Positions 24,591 to 33,778 of a stretch of 64,000 nt of DNA are shown in pieces. The DNA is from Porphyromonas endodontalis ATCC 35406 (lineage in GTDB: Bacteria > Bacteroidota > Bacteroidia > Bacteroidales > Porphyromonadaceae): the NCBI RefSeq assembly GCF_000174815.1, contig NZ_ACNN01000024.1:1-64000 (forward strand), read 5' to 3'. The notes below the pieces were generated by a model, which saw nothing but the letters and a program-made list of their open reading frames with translations, had not been told where the DNA came from and made no database searches. Position 1 is the first letter of the stretch, and each line of letters opens with the position of its first letter. Both the position numbers and the translations under genes were made by a program.

Positions 24591-25505
24591 ATGAGCCGAA
24601 ATCAAGTATATATATCGCAGGAACAATTCGATTTCTTTTGTCAAACCAAGCGACCTTATGAAGGATTTGTAGAGGGAGTTGGGTATGCATTTGTCCAATC
24701 CGGGTTTGTCAATCCTTATTCCGATTGTCCTACAAATCCGTTTCTCAAAAGTTACGGCCATGTATTGCCCATCCAACGACAGTTGATAGAGTCCTCGCCA
24801 GACCTAATAGCCCAAAGTCTGAAGTGTAACAAGACTACTGATATGCCAGAAGAAGCTCCCGATAGAGACAGTAAATACCTAGGAGAGCGATTTTACACGA
24901 AAGACGGTCGATATGTCTATATCGGTAACACGTCCGGTGGATGGAGCTGTTATGACAGGTCAGGAAATAAAGTACTGGAGCAAATGCCCGAAGTTATAGT
25001 CTACGGTCAAAAAAAATCCAGCAAAAGTGTAATTGAGGTCGGAAAGGATGTTAGCAATGTCAGTTTGGGTGCGGCATCTACCTATATGGTTTATAAAGGA
25101 GGGTACTATAAATGGAATGAAGCTTGGCATCTGACAAAGACACGAGGGATAAGGTATTGCTTTCAGAAACAATGGAAGAACCCGGGGGCTGCTTACTGGC
25201 GGAAGGCTCAAACAGGCTCGGTAAGATCCGCACGAAATACAGCCGGAAAATTGACCAAAGTCGGAGGGGTGTTACTCGTTACAGATATCGCCCTATCGGG
25301 AGAGTTAAAACCCTCTCATGCCATAAATGCCGTTATGTTGGGTGTTTCCAGCACCGGCGTTGGATCCATCGTCGCGGGAGCTTGGTTTCTCCTCGATTTT
25401 GGGACTATGGGTGTAAACTATCTGATCAATGGAGAGGCAAAAGGGTTGAGTGACATGATTGATGAAAGCATCGGAACATTTGAAATGTACGATGGACTTT
25501 ACTAA
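24591..25505 (+). CDS. Putative type VI secretion effector (possible pore-forming toxin)
   Basis: 304 residues, not matched to a named family. It has no signal peptide, as expected for a contact-delivered cargo. The N-terminal 150 residues are polar with a MPEVIVYGQ motif like those in Bacteroidota secreted toxins. Residues about 225-290 are hydrophobic and glycine-rich (VGGVLLVTDIALSG, then VMLGVSSTGVGSIVAGAWFLLDFGTMGVNYLI in segments), which could insert into a membrane. It is directly followed, with a 14-bp overlap, by a small two-helix membrane protein that would serve as immunity, and it lies beside the type VI secretion locus on the opposite strand. Function is inference from this layout. 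Confidence 0.55.
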   Translation: MSRNQVYISQEQFDFFCQTKRPYEGFVEGVGYAFVQSGFVNPYSDCPTNPFLKSYGHVLPIQRQLIESSPDLIAQSLKCNKTTDMPEEAPDRDSKYLGERFYTKDGRYVYIGNTSGGWSCYDRSGNKVLEQMPEVIVYGQKKSSKSVIEVGKDVSNVSLGAASTYMVYKGGYYKWNEAWHLTKTRGIRYCFQKQWKNPGAAYWRKAQTGSVRSARNTAGKLTKVGGVLLVTDIALSGELKPSHAINAVMLGVSSTGVGSIVAGAWFLLDFGTMGVNYLINGEAKGLSDMIDESIGTFEMYDGLY

Positions 25506-25953
25506 TAGAATCATTGATTATAGACCTCCGGTAAAGTACCTGTTGTTGGGTATTGGAGCACTCCCCTGTGGTGTATTTATGTTTTTAGGCATGGATAGGG
25601 AACGGGTCGTCCTATCAATTAGCCTTGCTCTTTTTGGTGTTGCCACTTTGGCTCTGGCGGTGATCTTCTTGCTGCTTTATTGTAGGCGAACCGGCATTCG
25701 GAAGATTATTGTCAGACAAGACCAAATCCTTTTCGAATCATCGGATAATACTACTCAACAGATTTCTCTCGATACTCTGAAATCTGTTGATTTGTACGCC
25801 ACCTACGACGAAATGATCGAACTTAAAGCTCAACGACAGGCAAGAATTACATTATCAAAAAGCTGGATTAAAAAGAAGGATTATCGGTTCCTTGTGAGCT
25901 ATTTACAAGATAATTCTGTCACAGTTGGCTATAAATATACTGACCTTCGATAG
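25492..25953 (+). CDS. Putative immunity protein, two-pass membrane protein
   Basis: 153 residues from the ATG at 25492 (MDFTNRIIDYRPP); an earlier in-frame ATG at 25459 would extend it farther into the preceding gene and adds nothing membrane-like. Two hydrophobic helices (YLLLGIGALPCGVFMFLG and VLSISLALFGVATLALAVIFLLL) are followed by a cytoplasmic domain of about 85 residues with a pleckstrin-like or YcxB-like beta pattern. The start overlaps the stop of the effector gene, giving translational coupling. A membrane location fits immunity to a pore-former. Confidence 0.55.
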   Translation: MDFTNRIIDYRPPVKYLLLGIGALPCGVFMFLGMDRERVVLSISLALFGVATLALAVIFLLLYCRRTGIRKIIVRQDQILFESSDNTTQQISLDTLKSVDLYATYDEMIELKAQRQARITLSKSWIKKKDYRFLVSYLQDNSVTVGYKYTDLR

Positions 25954-26053
25954 GCAAATTTCTCAGTAGAAACCATTGCATGCTCTAGGAAGAATGACTC
26001 TTCCTAAAATCCTCTCCCCCCTCTCCCATTGTACCTAAGGCTCTTCAGAAGTT

Positions 26054-26155
26054 CAGGTAGAATCCAATTACCACCCAGTTGAAATCTAATTACCCAATCA
26101 GGTGGAAATCAATCACTAACTAGCTGGGATCCAATTACCAATCAGGCAGAAGTCC
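26054..26155. repeat. Degenerate tandem repeat of 22-23 bp
   Basis: Five imperfect copies follow one another with period 22-23 bp, each close to CAGGTGGAAATCCAATTACC. Copy starts are near 26054, 26076, 26099, 26121 and 26143. No distinct spacers separate them, so it is not a CRISPR array. Such intergenic minisatellites are reminiscent of short-period repeats in Porphyromonas genomes. Confidence 0.6.
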
Positions 26156-26231
26156 ATAGGCTTTTAGTTGTAAGTTTGTAGCGAATTGCTATCTCTCCTT
26201 CTTCCTTTACAGTGGTATACCCCTAAGTTCC

Positions 26232-26391
26232 ACATTTGCAGTATCGGGAAGACGATTCCCGAGATAAAAGTGTGCTATCCCCTGTGATTGTCGACTACTT
26301 TGCAAATAAAAATGGCTTCGATAATCTCAAGGAGACTATCGAAGCCAATTATAAGCGTGTGAAAGCAGACTTCTTTTCTAGATTTCGATGA
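26232..26391 (+). pseudogene. Decayed leader element and gene remnant
   Basis: ACATTTGCAGTATC at 26232-26245 resembles the -7/leader sequence at 24294-24307 and is likewise followed by a hairpin (TCGGGAA/TTCCCGA, 26244-26260). From 26263 to the TGA at 26389-26391 an open frame reads DKSVLSPVIVDYFANKNGF and onward to SRFR, which looks coding by composition but has no start codon. It may be the tail of a lost effector, ligase-like or mobile gene; I cannot assign it. Confidence 0.35.
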
Positions 26392-26425
26392 AGAAAGTCA
26401 GCCCTCCACCAAGGAGATGAAGGAT

Positions 26426-28879
26426 CTACGGAAGCTTTGTTGCATCTATTTTGTAGAAGACTTCTTCATTGATCTTCATCTGATTTGCAGGAGTGATTTC
26501 ATCCTCCAGTTCTTTCCTTTTTTTCAATAGATAATCCAGCAAGCGATCCAATTCGACATCAGTAACTATTTTCTTCTTTAGCAAGTCACCAACTTTGATC
26601 TTCCTTAAATCGTCTTTAAAAGAAGGCATTGTAAATATCTCCTGCTGTGCCTCAGATAAGCTCAATCGTCTTATGTCATTCTTTTTCATTGGATACACTT
26701 TCCCCGAGCGGATCCATTTGCAATAAGCTTTGAAGATAGACTTTCTAACCTTTCTTGTGTTCAGATACGAGGAAGCTTCTTTTGATATTTTGGATTCTGT
26801 GTAATACTCTGGGAGGTCTTCGCAAACCTTTACTTTTTTCTTTTTTGTCACCTCCTTACCCGTATACTTATAATCCACTCTCAGACGAGTAAGTTCCTCC
26901 ATAAATCCTCTCAGATTTTCCAATTCTGACTTATTCAACAAGAGATAATAATCTCCTTTGTTTAAGTCTTCCGTTGGAATTTGAATTGAAAGAGGGAAGT
27001 TCGTTTGGGCAGAAAGGAGGGAGAGAGCCCTATGATTTTTCTGTGATAGGCTATAACTTTGAGGTAAATTCTGAGTGCTCAGCCATAAAGAGTCAAGTTT
27101 TGTTCTGCCTGTCCCAGTAGTCGTGAATGCAGTTTGAAGACAACAAAGGATATTTTGATTATCCATTTGTATCTCCCTTATAAGAGAATCAGCGGAAGAA
27201 ACCAACAGATCAACAGGGAGCTCCTGTTTTTTTGAAGGAAAAATAATCCACCCTTGGGTCATACTGTGTTGGGGATAATCAAGTCTGTAGATATTGTCAG
27301 ATTGCTCTACATATTGATTTGTCGATTTCAATTGTTCTGAATGTACAAGAATATCTTGTTTGTTCTCTGAAATTCTTTTGGCAGACTGCTTAACAAGATG
27401 TTCAACCTGAAGAACAAAGTTATTGAAGCTATTCCCATCATCAGAGGTTAATTGACAAGCTAAAATACGACAATTATTGTCTGCTAGATTATCTATCAAT
27501 GAAGCCCTCATATGCTCTTGCGCATTACCATTCTCACCAATAAGGACAACTAGATTGCTTTCTTTACGATAAGATTTGAACATGTTTATAGAGGACTGAA
27601 GGGCATCCCAAGCATCCTCACTATAATGAGCTACCATTTTGTTTTTCCTATCAGAGTAACGTTCTAATTCGGAGAAAACTTCATCAAGATTATCACTCAA
27701 CTCAATCACTTTTTGGCGCCCATTTGACTTGTCAAAGCCGATTACAGCTCCTACACGGAAAGAGTAATTTGGCGAACGAGACTCCAAGACTCTCTTCATC
27801 CCTTGCAAGGAAGATACAAGTTGCTCAAATCGCTTATGGACAGACTGCTGTCCGGAGAATGCAAATACGATATTCATATTTGTCAGATTCTCCTTAATGT
27901 CCCTAAGATCCGATTGCCAAATCTTTTTCCCAGATAGGCTATAAACAAAATTGTTGCGATTGTCAATAACTGGTACGGGGAGAACGGTCTCGATTACAGA
28001 GAGGCTATCCCCCATTTGGATGTTGGAAACAGAGTTCAAAGAGGAGAGGCTACCTGAGGTATTAGGTTGACTCAGTTGAGTGAACAATTTCTCAGAAATT
28101 TGAGTCTCTTCCTTCCTTTGGTTGTAAAACTTAAATGAGTGTATAGGAAGGGACGAATAACTCATGTAGAGGAGCTCTCCGAAAGGCATCAACAAGGAAG
28201 AAGGAATCCATCCCGATATTACAGATGATGTGCTGTCCGGATTGATTGACTCAGAAGAAATTATTAGGGTCTTACTTCTGTCTCGAGTCCTCTTTGCTTG
28301 ATAAATAGGTGTTTGGAAGGGGATCTTTCCAGAAGGCACTAATAACTCCGGATCTTTATAAATGACCAAAGAGTCCGAACTGAAAAAGTATGATGAACGA
28401 ATCAATGGCTTTTCATTCTTTATCATTGTTATCATCTTAATGCTATTGCCAGTCGCAAGATCTGTTACAGCATGAGACGATAGAAGCAAATTATCCCGAT
28501 GAATCCAGCCGTAATACTCAGCCTGTTTGCGGTTTTTGATTCGACCATTTTCGATTACTTCAGGGGTATATTTTACTAAGCGAAGATAATCTCCTTTTTG
28601 TCCGATAACAACAAAGGGCTCTAAGTAGGAGGCTTTCTTGAGAGGAACTTTCCCTCCCGGATTATAGAAAGTCGTGTTATCGTCTCTGTCCGAGTAGACA
28701 AACCATGGACCTTGTTTATATGGGGAATTCGGTATAGCAGCTTCACCACAGCAGTAATTTCGTACATACTCTCGGGGTGTTTTCTTTATCTTCGTCAAAC
28801 GATTTACAGGAGAACAGGCTGCCAATAGTAGGAAGCATACCCCCACTCCAACAATTATTTGATGTACTTTTATTTTCAT
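26426..28879 (-). CDS. tssR: Type VI secretion TssR-like lipoprotein
   Basis: An 817-residue lipoprotein (signal peptide ending LLAACS, Cys22) at the downstream end of the secretion operon. The middle, about residues 330-500, has a von Willebrand A-like Rossmann pattern (NMNIVFAFSGQQS, then LVVLIGENGNA), as described for TssR of the Bacteroidota subtype iii system. The C-terminal third is helical and basic. TssR belongs, with TssN, O, P and Q, to the envelope complex that replaces TssJLM in this phylum. Function in the complex is known only in outline. Confidence 0.82.
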   Translation of the reverse strand: MKIKVHQIIVGVGVCFLLLAACSPVNRLTKIKKTPREYVRNYCCGEAAIPNSPYKQGPWFVYSDRDDNTTFYNPGGKVPLKKASYLEPFVVIGQKGDYLRLVKYTPEVIENGRIKNRKQAEYYGWIHRDNLLLSSHAVTDLATGNSIKMITMIKNEKPLIRSSYFFSSDSLVIYKDPELLVPSGKIPFQTPIYQAKRTRDRSKTLIISSESINPDSTSSVISGWIPSSLLMPFGELLYMSYSSLPIHSFKFYNQRKEETQISEKLFTQLSQPNTSGSLSSLNSVSNIQMGDSLSVIETVLPVPVIDNRNNFVYSLSGKKIWQSDLRDIKENLTNMNIVFAFSGQQSVHKRFEQLVSSLQGMKRVLESRSPNYSFRVGAVIGFDKSNGRQKVIELSDNLDEVFSELERYSDRKNKMVAHYSEDAWDALQSSINMFKSYRKESNLVVLIGENGNAQEHMRASLIDNLADNNCRILACQLTSDDGNSFNNFVLQVEHLVKQSAKRISENKQDILVHSEQLKSTNQYVEQSDNIYRLDYPQHSMTQGWIIFPSKKQELPVDLLVSSADSLIREIQMDNQNILCCLQTAFTTTGTGRTKLDSLWLSTQNLPQSYSLSQKNHRALSLLSAQTNFPLSIQIPTEDLNKGDYYLLLNKSELENLRGFMEELTRLRVDYKYTGKEVTKKKKVKVCEDLPEYYTESKISKEASSYLNTRKVRKSIFKAYCKWIRSGKVYPMKKNDIRRLSLSEAQQEIFTMPSFKDDLRKIKVGDLLKKKIVTDVELDRLLDYLLKKRKELEDEITPANQMKINEEVFYKIDATKLP

Positions 28880-28899
28880 GAGTTTTCTTGTTTTTGAGT

Positions 28900-29772
28900 T
28901 TAGCTTTGGCGAATCAAGAGTTTCTTGATACAGTCCGAATTTTTGTCTAGTTCTACAACAACTTCTAGGATTACCATGGAGGACTGACTACCAATAAATT
29001 TCAATCCATGGCAATAAGAATAGAAATCATTCTGCTTAGCTCCATTGATTGAGACAAGTACATCGGGTTTATTGCAGAGGTAGTTTTCCAATATATAATT
29101 GTAGTTGGAGTTGAAAGATCCCCCATCCACAATATCTTGTAATCGTTCTTTTATATCCATAGCTATGAGAGAAAGGACATCAGAAGAATCATTCTCCGTA
29201 TATTCTGGGAGTATCTCGATCTTATGGATAATTGGAGTTTCTGTATCCTCAGAAGTCAGATGAACCTCATAAGTTCCAGGCTCTCGATAAGAGTAAGTAG
29301 TATTCTTCTCCCTTGAGTCTATATTACCACTCTCTCCAAATTCCCACCTCCACTCTTGAGAAGGGCCTTCTGCAGTAAAGGTTATCAGCTCATTTTGGAT
29401 TGCCAAAACAGGGGCGATAATGCGAATGGGAGTCTCTATTTGCTTGATTGGTTCTCGAACATTTACAATGAAACGAGTTTCTAGTTTGTCATCCACTTTT
29501 AAGCGGATTTGATAACGCCCCGGTTGAGGGAAAACATAGGTTCCGCTTTTCTCCACAGAGACATCTCCATTCCCGAATTCCCACAAGACGCGTTGGGCTC
29601 GGTATGTACTATCCGAGAAATGGATAGGAGTTCCCAATTCAACTTCCGATGGAGAGACGAAAGCTCGGATTTCCCTATTGGAAAACCTTATCCGCAGTAA
29701 CCATGCGATGAGAACACCGGCAACGAGTGCTGCTATTACAATAATCATCCATCGAGTAAAGATTTTATTCAT
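28900..29772 (-). CDS. tssP: Type VI secretion TssP-like protein with PKD domains
   Basis: 290 residues with one N-terminal membrane helix (WMIIVIAALVAGVLIAWLL, about residues 8-26) and a periplasmic part containing two PKD-like beta domains: VLWEFGNGDVSVEKSGTYVF (split, about 60-85) and EWRWEFGESGN (about 140-150), both with the WxFG motif followed by a GxY strand. A PKD-bearing inner-membrane protein is characteristic of TssP in subtype iii systems. The remaining C-terminal domain is not recognised. Nine bases separate it from the TssO-like gene before it. Confidence 0.78.
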   Translation of the reverse strand: MNKIFTRWMIIVIAALVAGVLIAWLLRIRFSNREIRAFVSPSEVELGTPIHFSDSTYRAQRVLWEFGNGDVSVEKSGTYVFPQPGRYQIRLKVDDKLETRFIVNVREPIKQIETPIRIIAPVLAIQNELITFTAEGPSQEWRWEFGESGNIDSREKNTTYSYREPGTYEVHLTSEDTETPIIHKIEILPEYTENDSSDVLSLIAMDIKERLQDIVDGGSFNSNYNYILENYLCNKPDVLVSINGAKQNDFYSYCHGLKFIGSQSSMVILEVVVELDKNSDCIKKLLIRQS

Positions 29773-29780
29773 GCTTATTC

Positions 29781-30281
29781 TTATCTTAAATTATTCTTCT
29801 TATTCTCTGTATTATTTCTGCAGCGCTCTAGGTCTGCGTTGAACTTGTCAATGTTTTTCCTTATGCTCCATAGACGTTCCTTATCTGAGACGTAAAACTC
29901 ATAAAAGGTTGCTATGTGATCAAAAATCTTATAGCGTTCATCCCATTTATTCTGGGTATATACATTTCGTATTTCCCCTAGGATATAGTTAATCTCTCGT
30001 TTCTTGTAGGAGGCATTAAGTGCTGGATCTATTTTTGACACCTTCTCTTCCACTTCCTCAACCTTAGGCATTGTCTCCAGTTGAGCTTGTTCAAAACGTT
30101 TGATGCGCTCCATTTGCTTTAGTGCAGACTCTTTATCCCCAAGTAAACGATAGTCTGAGTTTGAGAAGAAGAGAATGAAGCTACATAATGTCGTAGTCAC
30201 AATAAAAAGGATCAAGACATAGAAGAACCCTATTGTCTTTTCCTTTTGGTTCATTGTTTTTGTTTGGCTAGTCTTACTCAT
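29781..30281 (-). CDS. Type VI secretion TssO-like membrane protein (second copy)
   Basis: 166 residues: short cytoplasmic start with KTMNQKEK, one membrane helix (GFFYVLILFIVTTTLCSFILFF, about 18-39), then a periplasmic coiled-coil-rich domain with many charged heptads. The layout is the same as its neighbour encoded just upstream, suggesting paralogues from duplication. It belongs to the envelope complex by context. TssQ is an alternative name, but TssQ is a lipoprotein and no lipobox is visible here. Confidence 0.65.
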   Translation of the reverse strand: MSKTSQTKTMNQKEKTIGFFYVLILFIVTTTLCSFILFFSNSDYRLLGDKESALKQMERIKRFEQAQLETMPKVEEVEEKVSKIDPALNASYKKREINYILGEIRNVYTQNKWDERYKIFDHIATFYEFYVSDKERLWSIRKNIDKFNADLERCRNNTENKKNNLR

Positions 30282-30286
30282 AGAAA

Positions 30287-30793
30287 TTATTTTCTATCAT
30301 AACTAAGACGGCCAACAGATAGCCGACGTGTGACGTTCTTGTTTTCTTCATTGCAGCGGATTAGGTCTGCTCTAACTATATCCTCTGTACGTTTCATCAT
30401 CGCGATGGAGTCTCGAGTGCGAAGAAAGTTATCCATCTTGGATAGGATATACTGATGTATAAGCACATCTTTACTCGGGAGCGTTTGAATCCTGTTACCG
30501 ATCTCAAGTTTTTTTGCAGCAATGCTATTCATAAAGAACTCTGGGTTTGTTGTCATTGCTGTTTCTAACGAACGATACGTTTGGAAGATGGCAGAAAAAT
30601 CATCACTAATAGCCATCTGCTCATTGAAGATTCGTTCACTATCTCCTGTTCTTGCTTTGATTGCAGAGATCTCAATCGATAGAGTCTTGAGAAAAAATCC
30701 GATACACAATAACGTCGTTGCTACCAGGTATATCATATACCCAGAAAACCTAAAATAGGATCGCACGACCTCTTTATAGTTTAATGCTTTCAT
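30287..30793 (-). CDS. tssO: Type VI secretion TssO-like membrane protein (first copy)
   Basis: 168 residues starting MKALNYKEVVRSYFRF, with one membrane helix (about residues 19-36) and a periplasmic helical domain. The LN(x)KE motif before the helix is shared with the next gene (MNQKEK) and with TssO proteins of Bacteroidota. It starts 2 bp from the stop of tssG and is 5 bp before the second TssO-like gene, so both are in the operon. Confidence 0.72.
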   Translation of the reverse strand: MKALNYKEVVRSYFRFSGYMIYLVATTLLCIGFFLKTLSIEISAIKARTGDSERIFNEQMAISDDFSAIFQTYRSLETAMTTNPEFFMNSIAAKKLEIGNRIQTLPSKDVLIHQYILSKMDNFLRTRDSIAMMKRTEDIVRADLIRCNEENKNVTRRLSVGRLSYDRK

Positions 30794-30795
30794 CT

Positions 30796-31752
30796 TTATA
30801 ATGAGAGTAGAGTTGTAAAACCAAGTAACGGAGCCTGCTCCGGATTATCCGAAAGAGTAAAGTAAGCCTCCTCCTGAATCGCCTTAAAAGTCAGAAAAAT
30901 CTCCGCATCTGCAGGGAAAAATAGTTCTAAAACATTTTGGAACTGAAGATGGACAGAACTATCAGAATTGATTAGCTTCCAATGCTTTCGAGGCAAGCCC
31001 TCTATCTGTACGTTGAATACAGAAAAGTTGTCTGTCAATTTCCCCCCTATAAAGGTAGTGAGCCCTAATCGCCCATCTCCCAAGTTCCACTGGGTTTCAT
31101 CCTCGAAATCAATGAGCTTAGACTCCTGCTGTATATGAACAGAACAATCTAGAAATACAGATAAAATTTGAGCAATATGCTCTGCCTCGAGAATCCTGTA
31201 ACGTTGTGAGAGGAAAGCCAAAATGAACAATGCCTTATCCAAAGGTATATTGCGCAATATCTTCCAATCATTATGAAGTAGGCGAATAAACTCCTTATGT
31301 ACATCTCGTTTTTCTAAGCATTGCTCATAGAGTTGAACAGAGATAAGCATCCTATCTATAGCCATCTCAAAGGGCTTAAAGAAGAACCGAGCATGAAATT
31401 CCTCTTCCCTTGCCTTTCTGATCATATCGACTATACCGGTCTTTCCTCTCTTCTTCTCCGAGACAGATGGATTATGGAATAAGCCTTCTGGCAAAGAGTC
31501 GTACAAATCTCTCTTATTGACGTAGACACTCAAATATTCGAGCATTTCGTCTTGAGCATATTCCCACGAGACTTGATCTACCTCTTTAGCATTGCCTCGT
31601 TGCGATTTCCCCTTGCGCAGAACTCTGATACTATCAAGCGGAAGCCCTCTATCAATAAGCCCGGCAACGTACAACTCCGCCCTATAGTTTGTATAAAGCG
31701 AATTAACGAGGGGCAGTGTATCTTGTCCGGATAGAGGCTTGTATCTCTTCAT
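30796..31752 (-). CDS. tssG: Type VI secretion baseplate protein TssG
   Basis: 318 residues. TssG forms the baseplate wedge with TssE, TssF and TssK and resembles phage gp6/gp53-type proteins. Recognisable elements are the LYDSLPEGLFHNPS segment (about residues 84-97), the following basic EEEFHARFFFKPFE helix, and the end LLGFTTLLSL. It sits between tssK and tssO, tightly spaced, in the leftward operon. Confidence 0.82.
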   Translation of the reverse strand: MKRYKPLSGQDTLPLVNSLYTNYRAELYVAGLIDRGLPLDSIRVLRKGKSQRGNAKEVDQVSWEYAQDEMLEYLSVYVNKRDLYDSLPEGLFHNPSVSEKKRGKTGIVDMIRKAREEEFHARFFFKPFEMAIDRMLISVQLYEQCLEKRDVHKEFIRLLHNDWKILRNIPLDKALFILAFLSQRYRILEAEHIAQILSVFLDCSVHIQQESKLIDFEDETQWNLGDGRLGLTTFIGGKLTDNFSVFNVQIEGLPRKHWKLINSDSSVHLQFQNVLELFFPADAEIFLTFKAIQEEAYFTLSDNPEQAPLLGFTTLLSL

Positions 31753-31765
31753 GATCAGAAATCCT

Positions 31766-32899
31766 TTAATCTACCAAAGTCCAATTCCTACCATTGGAGG
31801 ATGTGTCTTGGATTTGTCTTTCTGAAATAACAATACTTTCTTTGTGCTGTCCGATAAATTCCAAACGACTTAACGACACCAACAATTCTTCCAATGCTTC
31901 AATTGCTCCGCCAACAGAGACCATTGATTCATTAATCCTACTATGGTTATATCGCTTATTTGTCACTTCATCCAACATCTGCTCAAAGGTTGCAGGAGCT
32001 ATCCCATTCCACTCGTGAAAGTATTTAAGCATTTCTTCTTTCTCTTTTCTTGAGAGGAATTTAAGTCCACATTGTACAGTTGAAGCAAAGTTTACGAGTA
32101 ATACCACTATGCGATAAGGAGACATGAAATAAGCATTTCTCCAATCGAAAAATATCGAAGAAGTCATTCGCATCAATTCTTTGCAGAGCAAAAGGATACT
32201 ATCGGCAACAGAGGTTCTATCGGTCTGCTCCAATGCCTTTTCCACAATTTTGTGCAAAGCGGAATCTATTGTTCTAATCCTTAAGGTAAAGTCGTCTGTA
32301 TATTTGTGGAGATCCGGATGAGAAGACATACTTAACGCAGGAGGAATGTAATTCCCATCTAAAACATAGTTGGTATCTATTTTCCTCAAAACTCCAACAA
32401 CCACGCTGAAGACATCATACCCTCCATAATTCCCAGACTTACGGGGGAAGAGACTCAACTTATAAGAAGGTTCAACGTTAGGGTATCGAGGAGGCATTTC
32501 TTGAACATCGGGGACACCACAAGGACAACGATCATATGGGGATACCGATAGTACAATATCCCATTCTTCCTCAAGAGAATCTCCATTCACAGGGCATGTA
32601 CAACTTATCCCCTCGTCCTGCTCTTTCTTGTCAATGAGAATCAAATAGCCTCCCAGAGTGACGCCAAAGTAAGAAAGGAGATGTACTTTGGTATATTCTC
32701 CATGACCTGTAACTTTAAGCTCTACACTCTTTCTTCCGTCTTTTTGAGGAAGCAGCCCATATTGAAATGGTTGCTGAAGAGTAGATACAGTTTGAAGGAA
32801 ATGTTCTAATAATGAGTTTTCTGTAGCGATGAAATGAGAGGAAGACACACTCATCCCTTGCATCCAATTCACGGGAAGATACTCTCTTCTATTGCTCAT
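31766..32899 (-). CDS. tssK: Type VI secretion baseplate protein TssK
   Basis: 377 residues. The start YLPVNWMQGMSVSSSHFIATE (split, about residues 6-26) matches the W-x-G-M/L-L-x-P-xHF opening of TssK, the trimeric adaptor linking baseplate to membrane complex, related to phage receptor-binding proteins. A Cys-rich insert (CTCPVNG and CPCGVPD, about 97-130) could be a species-specific loop. It lies 11 bp after tssN and 13 bp before tssG. Confidence 0.82.
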   Translation of the reverse strand: MSNRREYLPVNWMQGMSVSSSHFIATENSLLEHFLQTVSTLQQPFQYGLLPQKDGRKSVELKVTGHGEYTKVHLLSYFGVTLGGYLILIDKKEQDEGISCTCPVNGDSLEEEWDIVLSVSPYDRCPCGVPDVQEMPPRYPNVEPSYKLSLFPRKSGNYGGYDVFSVVVGVLRKIDTNYVLDGNYIPPALSMSSHPDLHKYTDDFTLRIRTIDSALHKIVEKALEQTDRTSVADSILLLCKELMRMTSSIFFDWRNAYFMSPYRIVVLLVNFASTVQCGLKFLSRKEKEEMLKYFHEWNGIAPATFEQMLDEVTNKRYNHSRINESMVSVGGAIEALEELLVSLSRLEFIGQHKESIVISERQIQDTSSNGRNWTLVD

Positions 32900-32910
32900 A
32901 ATTCACGATT

Positions 32911-33777
32911 TTATTGAGTTATATAGTCTTGTTTTACTCGTTTCGACACAATTAAATGTCGTTCCTGGAGGTTGTTCTCTCGGAATGATATATCTGGATC
33001 AATGTATTTGCGAGGCTTGAAAAACGATGGCTTGACGTAGAAAATCCAACCATAAGGTGATTCTGCATTGAAATAGTCAATAGGGGTTGTAGACTTCTTC
33101 TGGTTGTAATCTAGGATAATTAATTCAAACCAATCTCCAAAAATCAACTCTTCTGTAGACTTTGCTTTCAGTCGTATTGGCTTGCGATCATTAGGCGTTT
33201 TGTATATTTCGATCTCAAAAACGAGGAACTCTTTTGTATCAATTGGCACCGGGGCATACTCTGTGCTTTTTGTATTGTAGATTCGCATCTTATAAATTTC
33301 CACAGGAATCTTCAGGTATACATTGAACGCCTCTTCAAAAAGAGGGAGAACGAATAGAGTCAAGGTACAAGATCCTGCCCATACTCCGTATTGGAAGTCG
33401 TTAGTAAGATTAAACCAGACAGAAAAAAGAGACCACCCGATGGCAATTTGAACAAGAAGGAACAAACAGGTAAACCCAAATGCCCTTTCACTCAATCCTT
33501 TGGCAAAGTGTAGAAGCAATCGAAGATTGAAAAACCCCATGACCAAATAGAAAATCTGGCAGACAAAATAGCCATAGGGCATAAAGTTGACCCCTAAGTA
33601 GCCAAGCAGACCCAATATTGATAGAATGACTCCTGAGAGAAGAAGGTAAAAGATTGCTTTCTTGTCCTGCAACAATTTGTTCTTCTTCGCTACCAATATG
33701 ACCACAAATCCCATTAAGAATGCGATAATGGGGAACAGAAGATAACCTGTAAATATTTTTCCAACAATAGGATTCAT
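32911..33777 (-). CDS. tssN: Type VI secretion membrane protein TssN
   Basis: 288 residues from the ATG at 33777 (MNPIVGKIF); a TTG start nine bases earlier would overlap tssF slightly and is less likely. Five to six hydrophobic helices occupy about residues 8-160, followed by a cytoplasmic beta-rich domain with WFELIILDYNQ and WIFYVKPSFF. This is the topology of TssN, a polytopic inner-membrane protein found only in the Bacteroidota subtype iii system. It follows tssF with no gap. Confidence 0.8.
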   Translation of the reverse strand: MNPIVGKIFTGYLLFPIIAFLMGFVVILVAKKNKLLQDKKAIFYLLLSGVILSILGLLGYLGVNFMPYGYFVCQIFYLVMGFFNLRLLLHFAKGLSERAFGFTCLFLLVQIAIGWSLFSVWFNLTNDFQYGVWAGSCTLTLFVLPLFEEAFNVYLKIPVEIYKMRIYNTKSTEYAPVPIDTKEFLVFEIEIYKTPNDRKPIRLKAKSTEELIFGDWFELIILDYNQKKSTTPIDYFNAESPYGWIFYVKPSFFKPRKYIDPDISFRENNLQERHLIVSKRVKQDYITQ

Positions 33778-33778
33778 T

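Noticed and set aside
15740-24600. Attachment-site duplication of the tRNA-Ser 3' end flanking the defence operon
   Set aside because: The tRNA 3' end sequence was not found again near the other end of the operon or elsewhere in the window; no integrase gene is present.
26054-26155. Possible CRISPR array
   Set aside because: The units are contiguous and imperfect, with no unique spacers and no cas genes in the window.
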